Source: Fennellomyces sp. T-0311 | Taxonomy: Eukaryota > Mucoromycota > Mucoromycetes > Mucorales > Lichtheimiaceae | Length of the DNA stretch: 64,000 bases | Assembly (NCBI GenBank): GCA_025266875.1 | Contig: JALLLT010000026.1 | Coordinates: 186,001-250,000, forward strand | Reading direction: 5' to 3' | Shown: positions 47,763 to 60,564 of the stretch, piece after piece | Numbering within the stretch: position 1 is the stretch's first letter | Layout of the letters: the number at the start of each line of letters is the position of its first letter | The notes under the pieces: model-generated | What the model saw: the letters and a program-made list of their open reading frames with translations, nothing else | Databases searched by the model: none | Told to the model about the DNA's origin: nothing | Made by a program: the position numbers and the translations under genes

Positions 47763-49817
47763 CTATAGCAATTCCAGTATCAGCTTGGCACCTTGGTTTC
47801 CTTCTGCAGCCTTCAGAATATCATCTTTGTGGCGTTTTAATGCCTTTTTCGTCTGCTTTTGGGTTGATGGCTCTTCCAACAGTGATAGGACAACGAAGCT
47901 GCCAAAGTTTGTGGCGAAATGGCCAAGATGAGGTTCGATACGTTCCAAAAGTTTAGGTGCGAATTCCAGGGGCACGACTGCCTTATCATTTGTTGCTTCG
48001 GCACTGTCAGCCTTGATCATCGCTTTAATAACACGATTGCCAAATCGATCCTCGATGATGTGATTCTCCTTCTCAATGTTTTCGCTTGCCAAGTCAAGAA
48101 TGGCATTTACAGCAGTAGTCTTGTCACCTAGATACGTAGCTTAGCAACGAGCTTGATTGCCGCACCAACCCCAAACATACCAGCAGCATGGAGCATGATT
48201 TCTTGTACCACTTGTGAAGACATCTTTTCACGCATAAGGATAGGGGCATTCTCCGCAACAGTTTGGATCAAAGAAGGCGAACATGCATCCAAAATTTCCT
48301 TTGCACGAACTTCCGAGTCTTTCTTACTATAAAGCCGTCAGGAACCACGTAAAGCACGGATTGAACGCATTATCGTTACCTTTGTCTGATTTCATCACCC
48401 TCAATGATTTGCTGGACGGTTTCTGGTGCGAGATATTTTGTGTTGCGACCGGTCAGGATATATAAAAAGATACGTCGGCCGAATTTGTCTGCAAATAGCG
48501 TTTTGGATTGCTTGCAAAGCTCCTGTAAATTCCAATATATTAGCTATTGCTTTTGTATGAAGAAAAGCAAATAGATAAAGCTTACCGAAATAAGGGCTTT
48601 ATTCATCAAGACGGTATCATCCATGACATCCAAGAATCGGATCAGAGTAAGATAGCCGTATTCATCTTGTGCGATCTTGACAACATGCGGTTTAAAGAAC
48701 TTGATGATCGCCTTACGATCCTTTGGAGACGCATAGGATAAACAGATCATGGCAACCTTGGAACCTTCACGTGTGTGCAAAATGTCAGTAAGACTCTCGC
48801 GGAGATGAGCCATTATATTCTAAAAGCATGTAAGTCGACCCAGTACATATCCGTCAGTGATCACTTTTAGTTACCTCACGGCCCTTTTGATCTGCCAACG
48901 TCAGGTACTGAAGCAATGCCTTATGCACAATGCTGTTAACGACAGTACCCTTGTCCATACAGCCCACCAACGTTTCCGACATGAATCGTAATACCGAATC
49001 CTTCTTTTCTGGCAAATTATTCAGAAGCTCCTCGAGTGTCTTGGCACCTCCTCCACGATTGAAAAGCGTCATTTCTGGACCATAGAACTCGGATAATAAT
49101 TCTTGTCTTTGGGCGCCGTTGGCATATTGAGCATAGAATGTTTCAATCACGTTGGATGCTTCTCTGTGGCGAATAAGCTTTCGAACATGCGTTCGGAACT
49201 CGGACAAGACTTGGTCACGCTGCTTGTGGCTGATACATCCAGTTAGTAAGGAGCCATCAGACCGAGACACTTGAACTTACCAGTATTCCAACACTTTCAA
49301 GACAATGAACTTGCCATACATGGACTTGGCAAGCACCTCGTATTTGCCTGTCAATTCGTTTGCGATCGTCATTCGTTGCTCTGCATTGCCTTTTTTCAAG
49401 CAGGTCTGGACAATACGCGAGGCGTCGTGTTTGAAAATAATCTAGCAAAACTCATAAGCAAACAGGAACTCCTTCCCTACCAACGGCCTTCATACCTCTT
49501 GGACATGCCCCGTGATCACTTCCATGATCTTTTGCATCAGATCTTTGGTCTCATCGCGTGAAATATCACCTCGTCTCAAATTCTCCCAGATTTTCTTGGC
49601 TTCGGCAATCATGTTATAGTGACGATCGTGACCTTTGCGTTCCTGCTTCAAGTTTTTTTGCTGTTGGTGCTTGGACCCAGAATCTGTTGACAAGTTGATT
49701 AGATCGTTTTCGTCCAAGGATCGATCGAGTTATGTACTTACCATCGCCCTTGAGCTTTTTGGGAGTCTCATTATAGGAGTGGCCAGTAGCCTTTCTTTTC
49801 ATTGGAGCTTGAGCCAT
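47763..49817 (-). CDS. Pumilio-family ribosome biogenesis protein Puf6
   Basis: Eight exons (49817-49742, 49683-49496, 49441-49281, 49229-48875, 48819-48586, 48522-48380, 48326-48181, 48127-47763) encode 555 aa. A Lys-rich N-terminus (PMKRKATGHS) acts as a likely nuclear signal. The PUF repeats follow, e.g. IIFKHDASRIVQTCLKKGNA and YGKFIVLKVLEYC, then the C-terminal CPL region (RDGR-like GDKTTAVNAILDLASENI, FGNRVIKAMIKAD). Puf6 binds 7S pre-rRNA and ASH1 mRNA in yeast and helps 60S assembly in the nucleolus. All introns are 51-63 nt. The mouse/human counterpart is PUM3. Confidence 0.94.
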
Positions 49818-51444
49818 TTCGAGATCAGTTGTTAAAACTTGGAAGAAAAAATTATTTTTTTTTGCATTTTTTCAATGCCACCTTTCGGCGGGGTTAAAGA
49901 TCCTGGAGTAGATATCCAGCCAATGATGTAAAAAGGTATGGCAACGGTGCCCTCTGTATCCATGCTGTGGGACCTCCTCGCATCTAGCCAATGATATTAA
50001 AAGTTAATCACGGCTCTCTGGTGCATAGTGTATTATAGTTTCAAACATGTAATATTGTAAATAAGACGGGGATGTTTCGCGTTCTGGCACCTTGTGTTGC
50101 CCTTTAGTAGCGTGTGTGAGGGTAAAGTGATTGGCAAAGTGGCTGTTGCCTTCGAAGATATCTTTTGTATTTTTCCACTCTTACCTATCTCCTCTACATT
50201 CAGTTTTATACATAGTCAGGTTACCCGAAGCTTTATCACAGAAACATATAAATACCATAAGGGTATTGAATGAAATAAAACAGTTAACTTGACCTCAATA
50301 TTCTTGACCATACCTCGTCAACCTCAAGCTAGGAGCATATATCTCCTTTGGTTAACTCACCCTTTCTATTTCAAGCTATCTAAGGACCCTGTTTCACACA
50401 AAACCTTTCTTTATACAAACAATTTCCTTTCACAACAACGTAGCCATTTTTAAAGGTGTGAAGTACTTCGTCTGTTGTTGTTATAGCAACCGCAGGAATC
50501 AAATTCAAATACTTTCGAGAGAGAATCCTTGACAACGAGCTGCATGATGTGTTAGAAATTATTCAAAAGTACCACTTGACTATGTCTCTGGAAGTACATA
50601 ATAGTAGATGACGAAGATGCGACGATTACGTAGGGATTATGAGGATTATTTTCTACTGCTTCAATAACGGGCGAATAATTTCCACTGTGTAGGATTTACT
50701 TTGGAAATCCCATCCCCTGAGTCGCATTGAATCACGGTACTGTCCCCGATACCAATATTTCGAACATACATTTAGTTGATTTGTTGACACCGTATCCTTG
50801 CCAAAGACACTCCCTTCATCTGCTGATCGATGCAACTCTCCAACTATTTCAACAAACCCCCTCAACCATGTACAGCTACAAAGCTGCGTATTCAGATTCT
50901 GTCGCAGATTAAAAACCTTTTTACGAAAACTGCAAGGCATCAGGGGTACATACTGATTTGCGAAAATTGGATAACAGAGAAGATTATAACATGCGGCTCT
51001 TCTACTGCATAGGTACATTATAAGTCAGGATTTAATTTACGATAAGGAGACACAAATGTGATTTCGCATGAAGATGTTTAAAAGCAAAGAATAGTAACAG
51101 AAAAATGCATACTCATTCTAGTGTGATTCCAGCGAGAGAGCCAACATACTGAAGTAATGGAAGGACACTAAATGGGATCCGATGAAAGAACGTCGAGAGT
51201 ATCGTATTATGTAAAAGATGATCCAGGCAGAACATTATGAATAAAGTACAAGCATAGAGTATTAAAGTAGCCCCTTATAACAAGGTATTATTACTGAATT
51301 CAGTGACTTCATTTTGTTATTAGTTTTACACATCTTTGAACCTTCTTTCACCACAGTCATATTCATTGTTTGAATGATAGCTGACTGCTGTATTTTGGTC
51401 GATTCTTCGGTGGTATTTATACTAAGTACACTGCTGTAATGAAA

Positions 51445-51993
51445 TTATTGGAAATTGTATATGGAAATGGGTATCCTATTCGACAAGATGTTCAACAAGA
51501 GGGGAGATTGTAGCAAGCGCAGAGATGGGAGAAGTTCCGCAAGAGGTAAGAAAAGATAACTTTTTTTGGTAGCAATACAATCTCCCCTGTATGAAGTGCG
51601 CGGACTGCATGATTGTAAACCGTGGAATAGTGGACAGTTGAATGGATGTGCGTCGTCTTTTTGTAGGAAGATGGATTGAATCAAATCTTGAATGATTTGA
51701 GCACTGCAATATTTCGAAAAGTATTTGGTAAAATAAGGCCTTGTTTTGTGTTTTACAAACACTGCAGAAGTTATGGTATGTATACTTTGATGTGTAATGA
51801 GACGGTGATTTGATAATAAGGTACGCAACAGACGCGGATTAAAGAGCTTTAGGCAACTTAAAATGGGTATGTAAGGTTGTTGGACCGTGCCCAAGACTTT
51901 ATGTACCCCTAAAACTGTAGACCAATCGACATGACTATGTGTATCTGGGATAGAGTCGTCAGTGGCGAAATAACTAAACCGGATTAGGATCAC
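51445..51993 (-). CDS. Unrecognised ORF, 182 aa, doubtful
   Basis: An intron-free frame of 182 codons. It contains protein-like segments (TLLSNHRLITHQSIHTITSA) but no recognised domain, signal peptide or transmembrane region. It lies in a region of relics, so it may be a decayed gene piece. Confidence 0.2.
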   Translation of the reverse strand: MILIRFSYFATDDSIPDTHSHVDWSTVLGVHKVLGTVQQPYIPILSCLKLFNPRLLRTLLSNHRLITHQSIHTITSAVFVKHKTRPYFTKYFSKYCSAQIIQDLIQSIFLQKDDAHPFNCPLFHGLQSCSPRTSYRGDCIATKKSYLFLPLAELLPSLRLLQSPLLLNILSNRIPISIYNFQ

Positions 51994-52783
51994 TCATTGC
52001 TGAACATGGTCAAAGAATGGAAAGTAAAAAGTTACAGTTTGCGAGACACAGTAAACAAGTGCCAAATACGAAATCTGTTGTTGCAGCTCGAGCCCTTAAT
52101 TGGTGCGATGTGCAAATATATACATAAACACATTGGCTTACATCGGCAGAATATATACAGCCGACTTACGACAGCCAAAGTTATATTTAGCCAACCAGCA
52201 ATAAGCAGCCAAGGCCGCCTGTTCGTGTCTTTTGCTGTTAAATGCTTTTGCAATGCACATGTAACATGGCGGTAAGTTCAAGGTCAACCATACCAACTTA
52301 TCTCTCAGTATCATTATCCTCGACAACGCGAACCAAAGCACAGGCGTGAATTCAACGACATTGTGCGCAGCTCAAGTGCGCCAACACTGCAGGGTTCAAC
52401 TCATTTTATTTGAAAAGGCATCTGTCACAGCGAGTCTCTTTCTTCGCGGGACTATTCTTTGCTGTCATGCCAAAGGTAGGTGCATGCACTGGACCCGGAT
52501 TGATCATGCGGCAACGATACCCGGTTCTGCACGTGCTAAAGTAGCGTCAGACACCAGTCCTTGACACATCTGTTGAATGAAGCGAATGCTGATGGCTCGT
52601 TGCCTATTCACCTCGTTTCCTTTCTGCAGAATTCCTCCATTGCACCAATGTCAAGTCTCATGGAACCATTCAAGACCGTCCTGCTCCAAACTGCGGCTTG
52701 TGTGAGCGTTGCCATGTGTCACCCTTGGAGTAGAGCTCTTCTTTTGAGTTGCGCAAAGGCTTTCCGGAAAGCTAGAGCGAGTG

Positions 52784-52885
52784 TGGTGAAGTAACGACTG
52801 TTTTCTCGCCTCAACTGTACTTGTGCGTAGTGAAGTAACAGCTGTTTTCCTTACTTTTGTGCGATGGAGTAACACCTGTTTTTCA
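52784..52885. repeat. Three imperfect short repeats
   Basis: Units of about 22 bases with the core GTGAAGTAAC..CTGTTTTC start near 52784, 52829 and 52863 (third unit GATGGAGTAACACCTGTTTTT). Spacing is 45 then about 34 bases. Origin unknown. Confidence 0.45.
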
Positions 52886-54190
52886 TGCCCAACAGCACTT
52901 GTTTCTATACCTTCCAACAGGACTAATGATGCTAAACCCCAAAGGAATCCGAAAGAGGCCGCTATGAGCTGGTAGGCAGACAGTCAATCCGTCTGTGCCA
53001 CGCTCCACACGCAAGCACAGAGGATACGGCGCAGGTCGGCGCGCAGCCACCACTTGGTAATGATATGTATCAACGTTGTCTTGGCAACTTTGTTGGACAT
53101 AATTCGGCCAAGAGGCGTGTGATTTATTAAACCAATAAAAACCTTCTTGAAACTGTAATGTTGTATGCAATGACACGTAGAGTTGGAGCTGCATTGTTCA
53201 TGCCACATTGGCCGAGCAACCAACGTGTAATCAAGAAATATCAAATGTAACAAGCAGACATTCTTAAGAAATTGCAGGATACATTTCCAGAAAGAGATGT
53301 GCACTTGAGCTCTTCCATCATCCATGCTTGTCGTTCTGAGCACGTTATACTTTCCTGGAAGGTAATACATCCATTTTCCTAGTGCTATTCAACCAAATCC
53401 TGTGGAACCCACAGCCTGGAATACGTATCAATGTTGACATGTTAGTTGTTACGCGTGTATTACAGATCCAGAAAAAAAACAGCATATTCCTCCCTGAGAT
53501 ACGTAAGAGCTTTGGGATTCATAATGTATGATAAACTATCGAGTAAAGAAGGCACCCCCTGTGCCATACAGATATGCCGAAACAGTTGCCGGAATCCTCC
53601 ATATGATTGACCCAAGACAATTGACAATATGTAATGGCCTTTTAGTCGGGTGAACTGTATGAAAAAGTCATCTCGTAACACATCAACAAGGTCGGTAGAG
53701 ACACCTTTCAAAGCTGAACATGATTAGAGTGGTCTCGGTGTATAAGCATTGCCGTTGCTTGCAGAATTATTGCGGTCGAAAATACCATCAAAGTTACGGA
53801 TTGCAATGTGGATTTCAACCAGGCTATCATCAAAAGTAATTTCTTCGGTATTGGAGCGTTTTGTAGGATTGGTAGGTTGGGGTGTTGGCAGGCTTCGCTT
53901 TGTTATTGTAGAAGTAAAAGGCTCTGGTTACATGTCCAAACTTAATTTGTGCCGCCAAACAAACATGATCAACATGGATTGCTGTGATAACAGAATGATT
54001 GACACTATCCGTTGCATACTATACTGTGTGCATCAATGTCGTACTTGACATCCAACTGAAGTTACGATCAGTGCTCTGAAAAGCTGGATCATGGGTTGTT
54101 CAATTTCTTTTAATGTTAACGTTTCTACGTAACGGATCAACAAGTTACAAAAAGAAAACTCTATCTAACAATTTACAAAGAAGCGTGCAG

Positions 54191-55950
54191 CACTCCTAGC
54201 CGTGATGCCCATCACCCATCAAGAACATCGCGTTTACAGGGATCGCCACGAGGAGGCGATGCTGCGTCGATCCCCGACCACATCCTGACTCCCCACAGGA
54301 TTTCGTACATGGCCGCCTGCTCACCATGTACTTGGAACGGTCCCCAGGCCTTACGACACTGAGATTTTGGCAGCTATTCCAGAGGAAGGGTTAACGTAAG
54401 CTTGCAGCAGACCCACTGAAGCCACGCCAGCTCCCGAAGAAGGCTTTGCCCATCGAAACGACGAGCACCCTATCCACCGGCTGCGAGGCCCGTTTTGCGC
54501 CAACATCTCCTTCTTGATGGTTGCTGAACAGCTGGGAGCGGATCCAGGAGCACTTACTTGAGTTCAACCTGCGATATAAAAGAGGCTTTCGCCCCCAATA
54601 TATACTATTATGCAGGGAAGAGCTAAAGGTAAAGTTTTACAGGACGGCGTCATCTGTGCATCGGCAGACTGGTATAAACGTTGAGCGTCTGCGCTTTGTG
54701 CTAAGGGGCCAGGGAAAAGAGGGGTCAATCTTTTGGCGCGCCTTCAGAGTCAGTGATCCCGATGGAAACGGTCGCTTTCTCGCGCGCACTGAATCGGAAC
54801 TGTGTCTTGATCAGCAAACCGGGAGAGTTGGAATTCGGCATGGCAGTCTACAACAGAAAAAAGTAGTTTCTACGCGGACATTCGAGATATTTTACCCTTT
54901 GTACGTGTGTGCGTGCGATGCTGAAAGAATGAATGCGAAGAGAAAGAAACAATGAGGAACGAGGGCTGCGGTTGCAGCAATCAAACGGGATCCGGTTGCA
55001 TGGTTGTAAATTGACTGCAGCAATCAGATCATATTGCTTGACCTGCTAATCCAAAAATGGAAGGCTCTCTCACAATACAAAGATCGCGGTCCACTGACAA
55101 GAGCACGCATTCTGGTCAACTCGGTTCATTATATTTGAAACAAGCATTTTTTGGGCTTTCTTACGACACTCGTTACGTGTCTCTACGTTATCCCCACGCG
55201 AAGCTGGTTTCCAGCGCGACCCGATGCTATGGACAACACATACAGTGGGCCTTGGATCTTGATTGGCCGCGTGACGTTGCCAAGTTGCTTTAAATCCGGC
55301 TGCTTGGTAGCCACGCGCTTCTTTCCTTAACACGCTCCACCCCTTCCTTTGATCTACTTGTTCAATCTTTGCTGTTTCTCTGGCACACCCCGTCGCATTC
55401 CCGTTCACTTGCTGCACAAGCTCAGCGGCTCTATCTCCCAATGCCACTTTTGCATTGGCGCTTTCCCCCCTTTTTTTCATAGTGCCGCCACTGTCATGAG
55501 CCAGCGAACCCGCCCTCTCAGGTAACGAGACTAACGATAGCACGGCTCATGGCTGTGCAACGGCGCAAGTGGAGGGTAACTTCCGCGTGCGTGGAGGCCC
55601 CGTTGAAGCGAGTTTCTTTCTGCAACCCCAGTCCTGGGTATGCATTTTAGTCGGGATTTCCTGGCGTCTTGGGCTTGTCGCAACTGCCAGCCCGTGGGAC
55701 CAAAAGACCGGGGAACGTTCCAGCTCGGAAGGGTTCGCGCACACAGAGAGATCTAGCTGGGCTCTCCACTGGCTCAAATCTCCTTAGAGCCTCATACGGT
55801 CCACTCTGTGGTTGGGCACAGGGATAAGCGGCTCGTATCGTAAGTAGAAACTACTGAACCTGCGGGTGACCTTGAAAAAGGGTGCTCGTATCGTAAGTAG
55901 AACCTACCGGTCCTGCGGGCTACCTTGGAAAAAGACGCATTCTATTTTAT
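54191..55950. other. GC-richer block, possible mobile-element remnant
   Basis: Base composition is visibly more GC-rich than the flanks. A TATAAAAG box at about 54574-54581 precedes a 144-codon open frame (54521-54955, +) with no known domain. The block ends with a 53-bp tandem duplication (55831-55936). These traits fit a solo LTR or other element remnant, but I see no terminal repeats, target-site duplication or reverse transcriptase, so the call is weak. Confidence 0.25.
55831..55936. repeat. Tandem duplication of a 53-bp unit
   Basis: Copy 1 (55831-55883) and copy 2 (55884-55936) both start GCTCGTATCGTAAGTAGAA and share CCTGCGGG and ACCTTG.AAAA, with about ten mismatches. They are adjacent, with a period of 53. 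Confidence 0.8.
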
Positions 55951-56819
55951 TCCCCCTTGGACTATCCGATGATCCGTCAGCTACTTTCTGACTGTGAGGA
56001 TAGGGAGTCAACGCAGTGCTGCTTCTACGTAGCGACTCCTAGACAGCTTTTGCTGACCAGACGCACTGCAAACACACACACGCACACAAGCACAAGGAAT
56101 GCGATGGACTGAGACAAGGCTCAGATGTAAGGAAATGACATGGATTAGTATGTGATGTGTTCGAATAATGGTTTCTATAATATTTGTATCCAAATAATAA
56201 CACTTGTCTACAAAATTGTATTTAAACAACACACTCTGGTGCTAATTCTGCTGATGGATTACATGATGACATTTTGTTGACAACATTGCTGATTCTCTCA
56301 TAATATTGGTCTCGTTAATGCTTCTAATACCGCTTGGAATTTCCTTTGATATGACGGGGTGGAGAAGCTCTGTATATTATAGTTTTGTTAAAACTCCAAG
56401 ACTTTTACTATGAACCACAGAATCATCACCCACATGATATAAAAGATGCTGCGAAGGTTAAGCTCAATTATGTTATAGCCCCGGCAAATCAAGGTACCAC
56501 TTCCTATCAGTACCCTATACTTGGTATGGGATCGAAAACAAGCTTGGTGAGGCAGAGGCTTCAGTGATTACTATGGCTTCAAGTAACATAAATATTTGCA
56601 CCGTTGAAAACTGCAGTCTCTGATAACAAAAATATCAATGAACAGGACCCAGCACTACCACCTGAACCGATACCAATGTGTGCTTCACCGCAGGGTTTCG
56701 ACTCAGCTATTCAATTTTCAATCGATTTCATTCCACACAAAATTCGCAACGTTTTATGAGCGTAACATTATGACACAGTCATCTGTTGATCATCAGGCCT
56801 GATTCATGAAAAGCAGACT

Positions 56820-58860
56820 ATGACAGAGCTTGTCGAGCTTCGTGGGATCGCGTTCGAGAAAACTGTCAACAACCCAAAGGAGCTGGATCACTGCAAATAA
56901 TTTCTGGTAAATTTTGGTGAATGGTTTTTTGAAGTGGTTAAATATAAGCTTTTTAAACGCTTGAGTTGCTAAAAATGGTAGTACAAATGGTTAGAAAGCT
57001 TATGTTTAACCGCTGTAACCACTTTTAACCATCGAAATTATTTTGCAGTGGATGTACACTTGCTTGTACAAATGAACCAGCAAAATGTGAGCGCGTACCT
57101 TCGTGCGGCCAAGGTACTCTCGATCCAAGGAAAGCAAGAGAAAGCAATTGAGATTCTTGAGGGTGGTATCGAGGCTTGCTCGGACGGATGCCAACACGGG
57201 TTACTGCAGCAACAAATCGACGAAGTGAGAGTGATTCGTACGGCGCGTGGGTTTCATTGATCAGTTACCGTACGTCATCTTTGGCAATATTCTTAGCCAT
57301 TTTCCTCTTAATTACAAGCTAGTACCGAGCTCATTTGTGACCCATGCTTGGATGGCAAAATAGTATCCTGTCCTTTGCCATGGTGATCTGTCGTGTTCGC
57401 AAGTGAAAATTCCATTCTTAAGGCCAAGATGATCACCCGACATTTGCTTATGATATCGAGACATATCCAACGACTGAGAGTTGCCTTGCCAGGGGACCTG
57501 GTATTATTATATCTGGTTATCATTACTGTGTGCAAGTTCTCCTGTTGCGCACATTGGAGACGAACATAAAATATCCCTTCCTTAATATCAAGGTGAGCAC
57601 TTTACCAAATAATTTATCTCCATTTTATAGAATCATTTAAAGGCATTGTCATGACAAATCTTCTATATCTGACTTCATCTCACGTCTCTCAAACTTTGAC
57701 GGAGCTAAAACTATTCTATATCGACATATCACTTGGAGGAATTCTTACTATACACCTAGGCCTCACAACGGTTCACATCTCTGGAAATAACGTAATGGGT
57801 GTAGCAGACGACTATTCCTTCTTGGGTACCATGGGATTGATCAGCCTTCGGCTTTAATCTGGAGGACACGTTATGACCATATCCGAGCTTGTTTGCCCCA
57901 GTCTTTGAATGCTCGCCTCATCTCCAGGATTTACATCTATTTAACGGAGATGCACCAAGCTTCAATGAAGAAGTTCTCTTAACCGTCGCTGGAAAGTTAC
58001 TGTCCTGAACTGAAGATGTTTAAAACGACTTTGGCGGACACGGGTGACGAGCTCAACTCTGATCCCGCCGGTGATATACTTGCAGTTACAAAGTCAAGAG
58101 GATTACAGATGCTAATGTTAAGTAAGCTTCGTTCGATCGAACCGTTACGCAACCTTCTGGAGAGGAGTACGTGCTTTCTGAAGCATATATATCTAGAATG
58201 AATCAATGAAGGAAATCCAGCTGATTGGAATCCTTTCGACGATAACTTTTCTCAAATTGGAACACTTCCAAACCAATATCAGCCGATATTCCTCGGTGTT
58301 TTTCAGACAATCCCGTACATGTTACATTTCTACTCAGCGTTGCGTTATTTTTACTTGGAGAACAGGAATCAAACAATAATGCCAATAGATACGGATCCAA
58401 TCTTTGACGCAATTGCTCGTCTCAAATATGTTACTTCGTTGGTTTTGAGCTCGATCGACATACATTCACAATTGTTTACGTGTCTATTGACTTATTATGC
58501 AGCGCAGGAAGAGGGCCAAGATCCCTTACTGGATCTGGGAATATCTGACTACGATGGTAATAATATTTTGCCTTTACATCAAATATCAAGAATTACAAGC
58601 CTGCAAACTTTGAAGATCTATTTATCTGAAAAATGTGGAGAAGTGTCAGAAACGACTGAGTTAATGATGCAAGTCGGCCGGTTTCCAGAGTTAATGTCGC
58701 TAAAACTGGTAGAGTCAGAATTGACCACGAAGGCTGCACAGTATCTTATTGGACCAAGGAAAATGGAGGAATTAGAGACTTTCTTTGTCCAAATGTCACC
58801 TGAAGCATTAAAACTGTTTAGTAGTCCAAATTGTCGAATCAGCTTATGGTGTAATTATTA
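56820..58860 (+). pseudogene. TPR/F-box/LRR gene relic
   Basis: Plus-strand pieces follow the order of a TPR-F-box-LRR protein. 56820-56900 reads MTELVELRGIAFEKTVNNPK then stops. 57048-57260 holds a TPR (NVSAYLRAAKVLSIQGKQEK). 57651-57857 and 58016-58201 are LRR-like (TLTELKLFYIDISLGGILTI). 58319-58861 is a 180-codon LRR stretch (LKYVTSLVLSSIDIHSQLFT). Stops and frame changes separate the parts, and the F-box itself is not visible. The layout recalls Dia2/Pof3-type F-box proteins. I judge it a pseudogene, though the last frame is long. Confidence 0.6.
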
Positions 58861-58970
58861 ACCATGAATTTGGAGGATAACGCTCTTTACGGATGATACT
58901 TATACTTTTAAGCCATACTTTTAAAAGTATCGCTATTACTACGTAGCAGGTATGGGCTGGATGAATGCAA

Positions 58971-59941
58971 TTATTTCTTTAGATCAGCAACTTCCATCGT
59001 ACCATGGAAACCGACAACTTTACTCTCATGAACGAGAAACCATCCATTTGGATACCTTTCCGTAATGTACAGCAAACATAGTGGGAATTGCCATGTTGGT
59101 AGATGTGAAAGATCATATGAAGCACTCACAATCCGATTCATCACTTCCATATAAGCACTATTTGCTTGATGGTCAAGGATTGAGTGTTGCAAATGCAATA
59201 GCGTATGAGGACTATCTATAAACGCATTAGAAAATAAATGTCAATCCAGCGCATTATTGTGGAAGCCATATATGAACGGCAACCGTCTAAAGGAACCAAA
59301 CCAGCTGTCTTTTGGATACGTGAGAATTAGCTTTGATTCTCCTTGCACAATAAACACTGGATCGTCATCAAGGTGAGGTTACTTTGACACGTGGCATATG
59401 TCAATAGCTTTGATTGCATCTGATATTGCTTTACTGGTCACTACTGCTCGGTCACAAACGACGAATGCGCATCACCGGATTCATTCAGTATTACGTGGTA
59501 AAGTACTTCAGCAGTGAATCCCAAGGAAACGTTTCACGACTAACAAAATAAAGTCCAGCCGACACCATCAAAGCACCCTGAACATACAATTACGTAATCT
59601 GTTTTATTTTTTCGATTCGGGATCGTTCCATGTGGGAAATCGCACTGATCAGGGCATTTTCTACCTGGTATTTAAAGTGCGCATGTGAGCATATTCCATC
59701 AGATCGTTGGATCCACTGCCAAACAGCTGCAACACGCTCAATTTAGCAAAATAATATGGTGCGAATAGCTGTGTACAGTTGACCACCGAGTTATACTATC
59801 AACAAGGTGTGCGGCTTCACCAAATTTGAGACAGACGGTGGAGTGCATAGCATGCGGAAAAGTGGTAACACGAAATGTATGGGCGACGTAACATTTCGGG
59901 ATAGGACAAGCCGATGCAATTAAACTCGTTCGATGAAGCAT
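58971..59941 (-). pseudogene. Second LRR-type relic, opposite strand
   Basis: A minus-strand frame at 59198-58971 (SAYMEVMNRIVSASYDLSHL) and frames further upstream to 59941 (VAHTFRVTTFPHAMHSTVCL) look like scattered pieces of an LRR/F-box protein broken by many stops. No start or intact domain remains. Confidence 0.4.
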
Positions 59942-60564
59942 TTAGATCAACAAGGCACATGTACGCCATCAAAAAATATTAGAGCAATCAAAAGAAGCAA
60001 ATGCTACGTCAACAAGCTGGCATCTGTGCTCCATATCAAAACGAGCCCTCGACAATCAGCCGACACTTATGTACACGTCCCCGATAAAGAATCTGCAAAG
60101 CCCATGATCAGGACATACGCACAGCCGCCAAGCCAAACTTGTGCCCAATGGCGTTTTTCTTGGCGTTCCACAAATGCGGCATGAAACGAAAGAGGGACAC
60201 CACTCGATCCATCGGCTGTCATCATCAATGACCCGAACAACAACAACCAAAAGTGATGCCTTGTGAGTCACAAGAGCGGGCCATGACGGTATACTAGGCT
60301 GTCAAAGCGACCAAATAAGGCTACGAGCATTATGGGCCTCGGAAGGTTGACAGCAAGCAGTTGGATTTTCATATGGAGGCTCCAGACACCGTTTGCCACT
60401 AATTTTGGGGATGATGCTATGGGGACTGGCTGGGTGGTGGACGGAGAGAGAGAGGTGGGGGGGGATAATTAGCCAAAGGGCAAATCACGAGATCTGAGCT
60501 GCAGGTTATTTAGTTTCATGACCTGTGCTTCTCTTTCTCTTCTTCTTCTTCTTCTTCCTTCTCT
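59942..60564. other. Promoter region of the START-like gene
   Basis: No gene. A G-rich purine tract lies at about 60444-60470, and a CTTCTT-repeat pyrimidine tract at about 60527-60556 ends just before the start codon at 60565, as in many fungal promoters with short 5' UTRs. Confidence 0.5.

Larger units (their letters stand above)
49818..54190. other. Gene-poor region, first part
   Basis: No intact gene. Open minus-strand frames at 50653-51018, 51445-51993 and 53460-53711 look weakly protein-like, for example HYILSIVLGQSYGGFRQLFR, but have no recognisable domain and no splice path that joins them. They may be relics of the same kind of expanded families seen further on. A triple short repeat lies at 52784-52885. 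Confidence 0.45.

Noticed and set aside
55831..55936. CTGAACCTGCGGG resembling the 3' end of 18S rRNA
   Set aside because: Only a short string matches; no further rRNA sequence is present, and the tandem 53-bp repeat explains it better.
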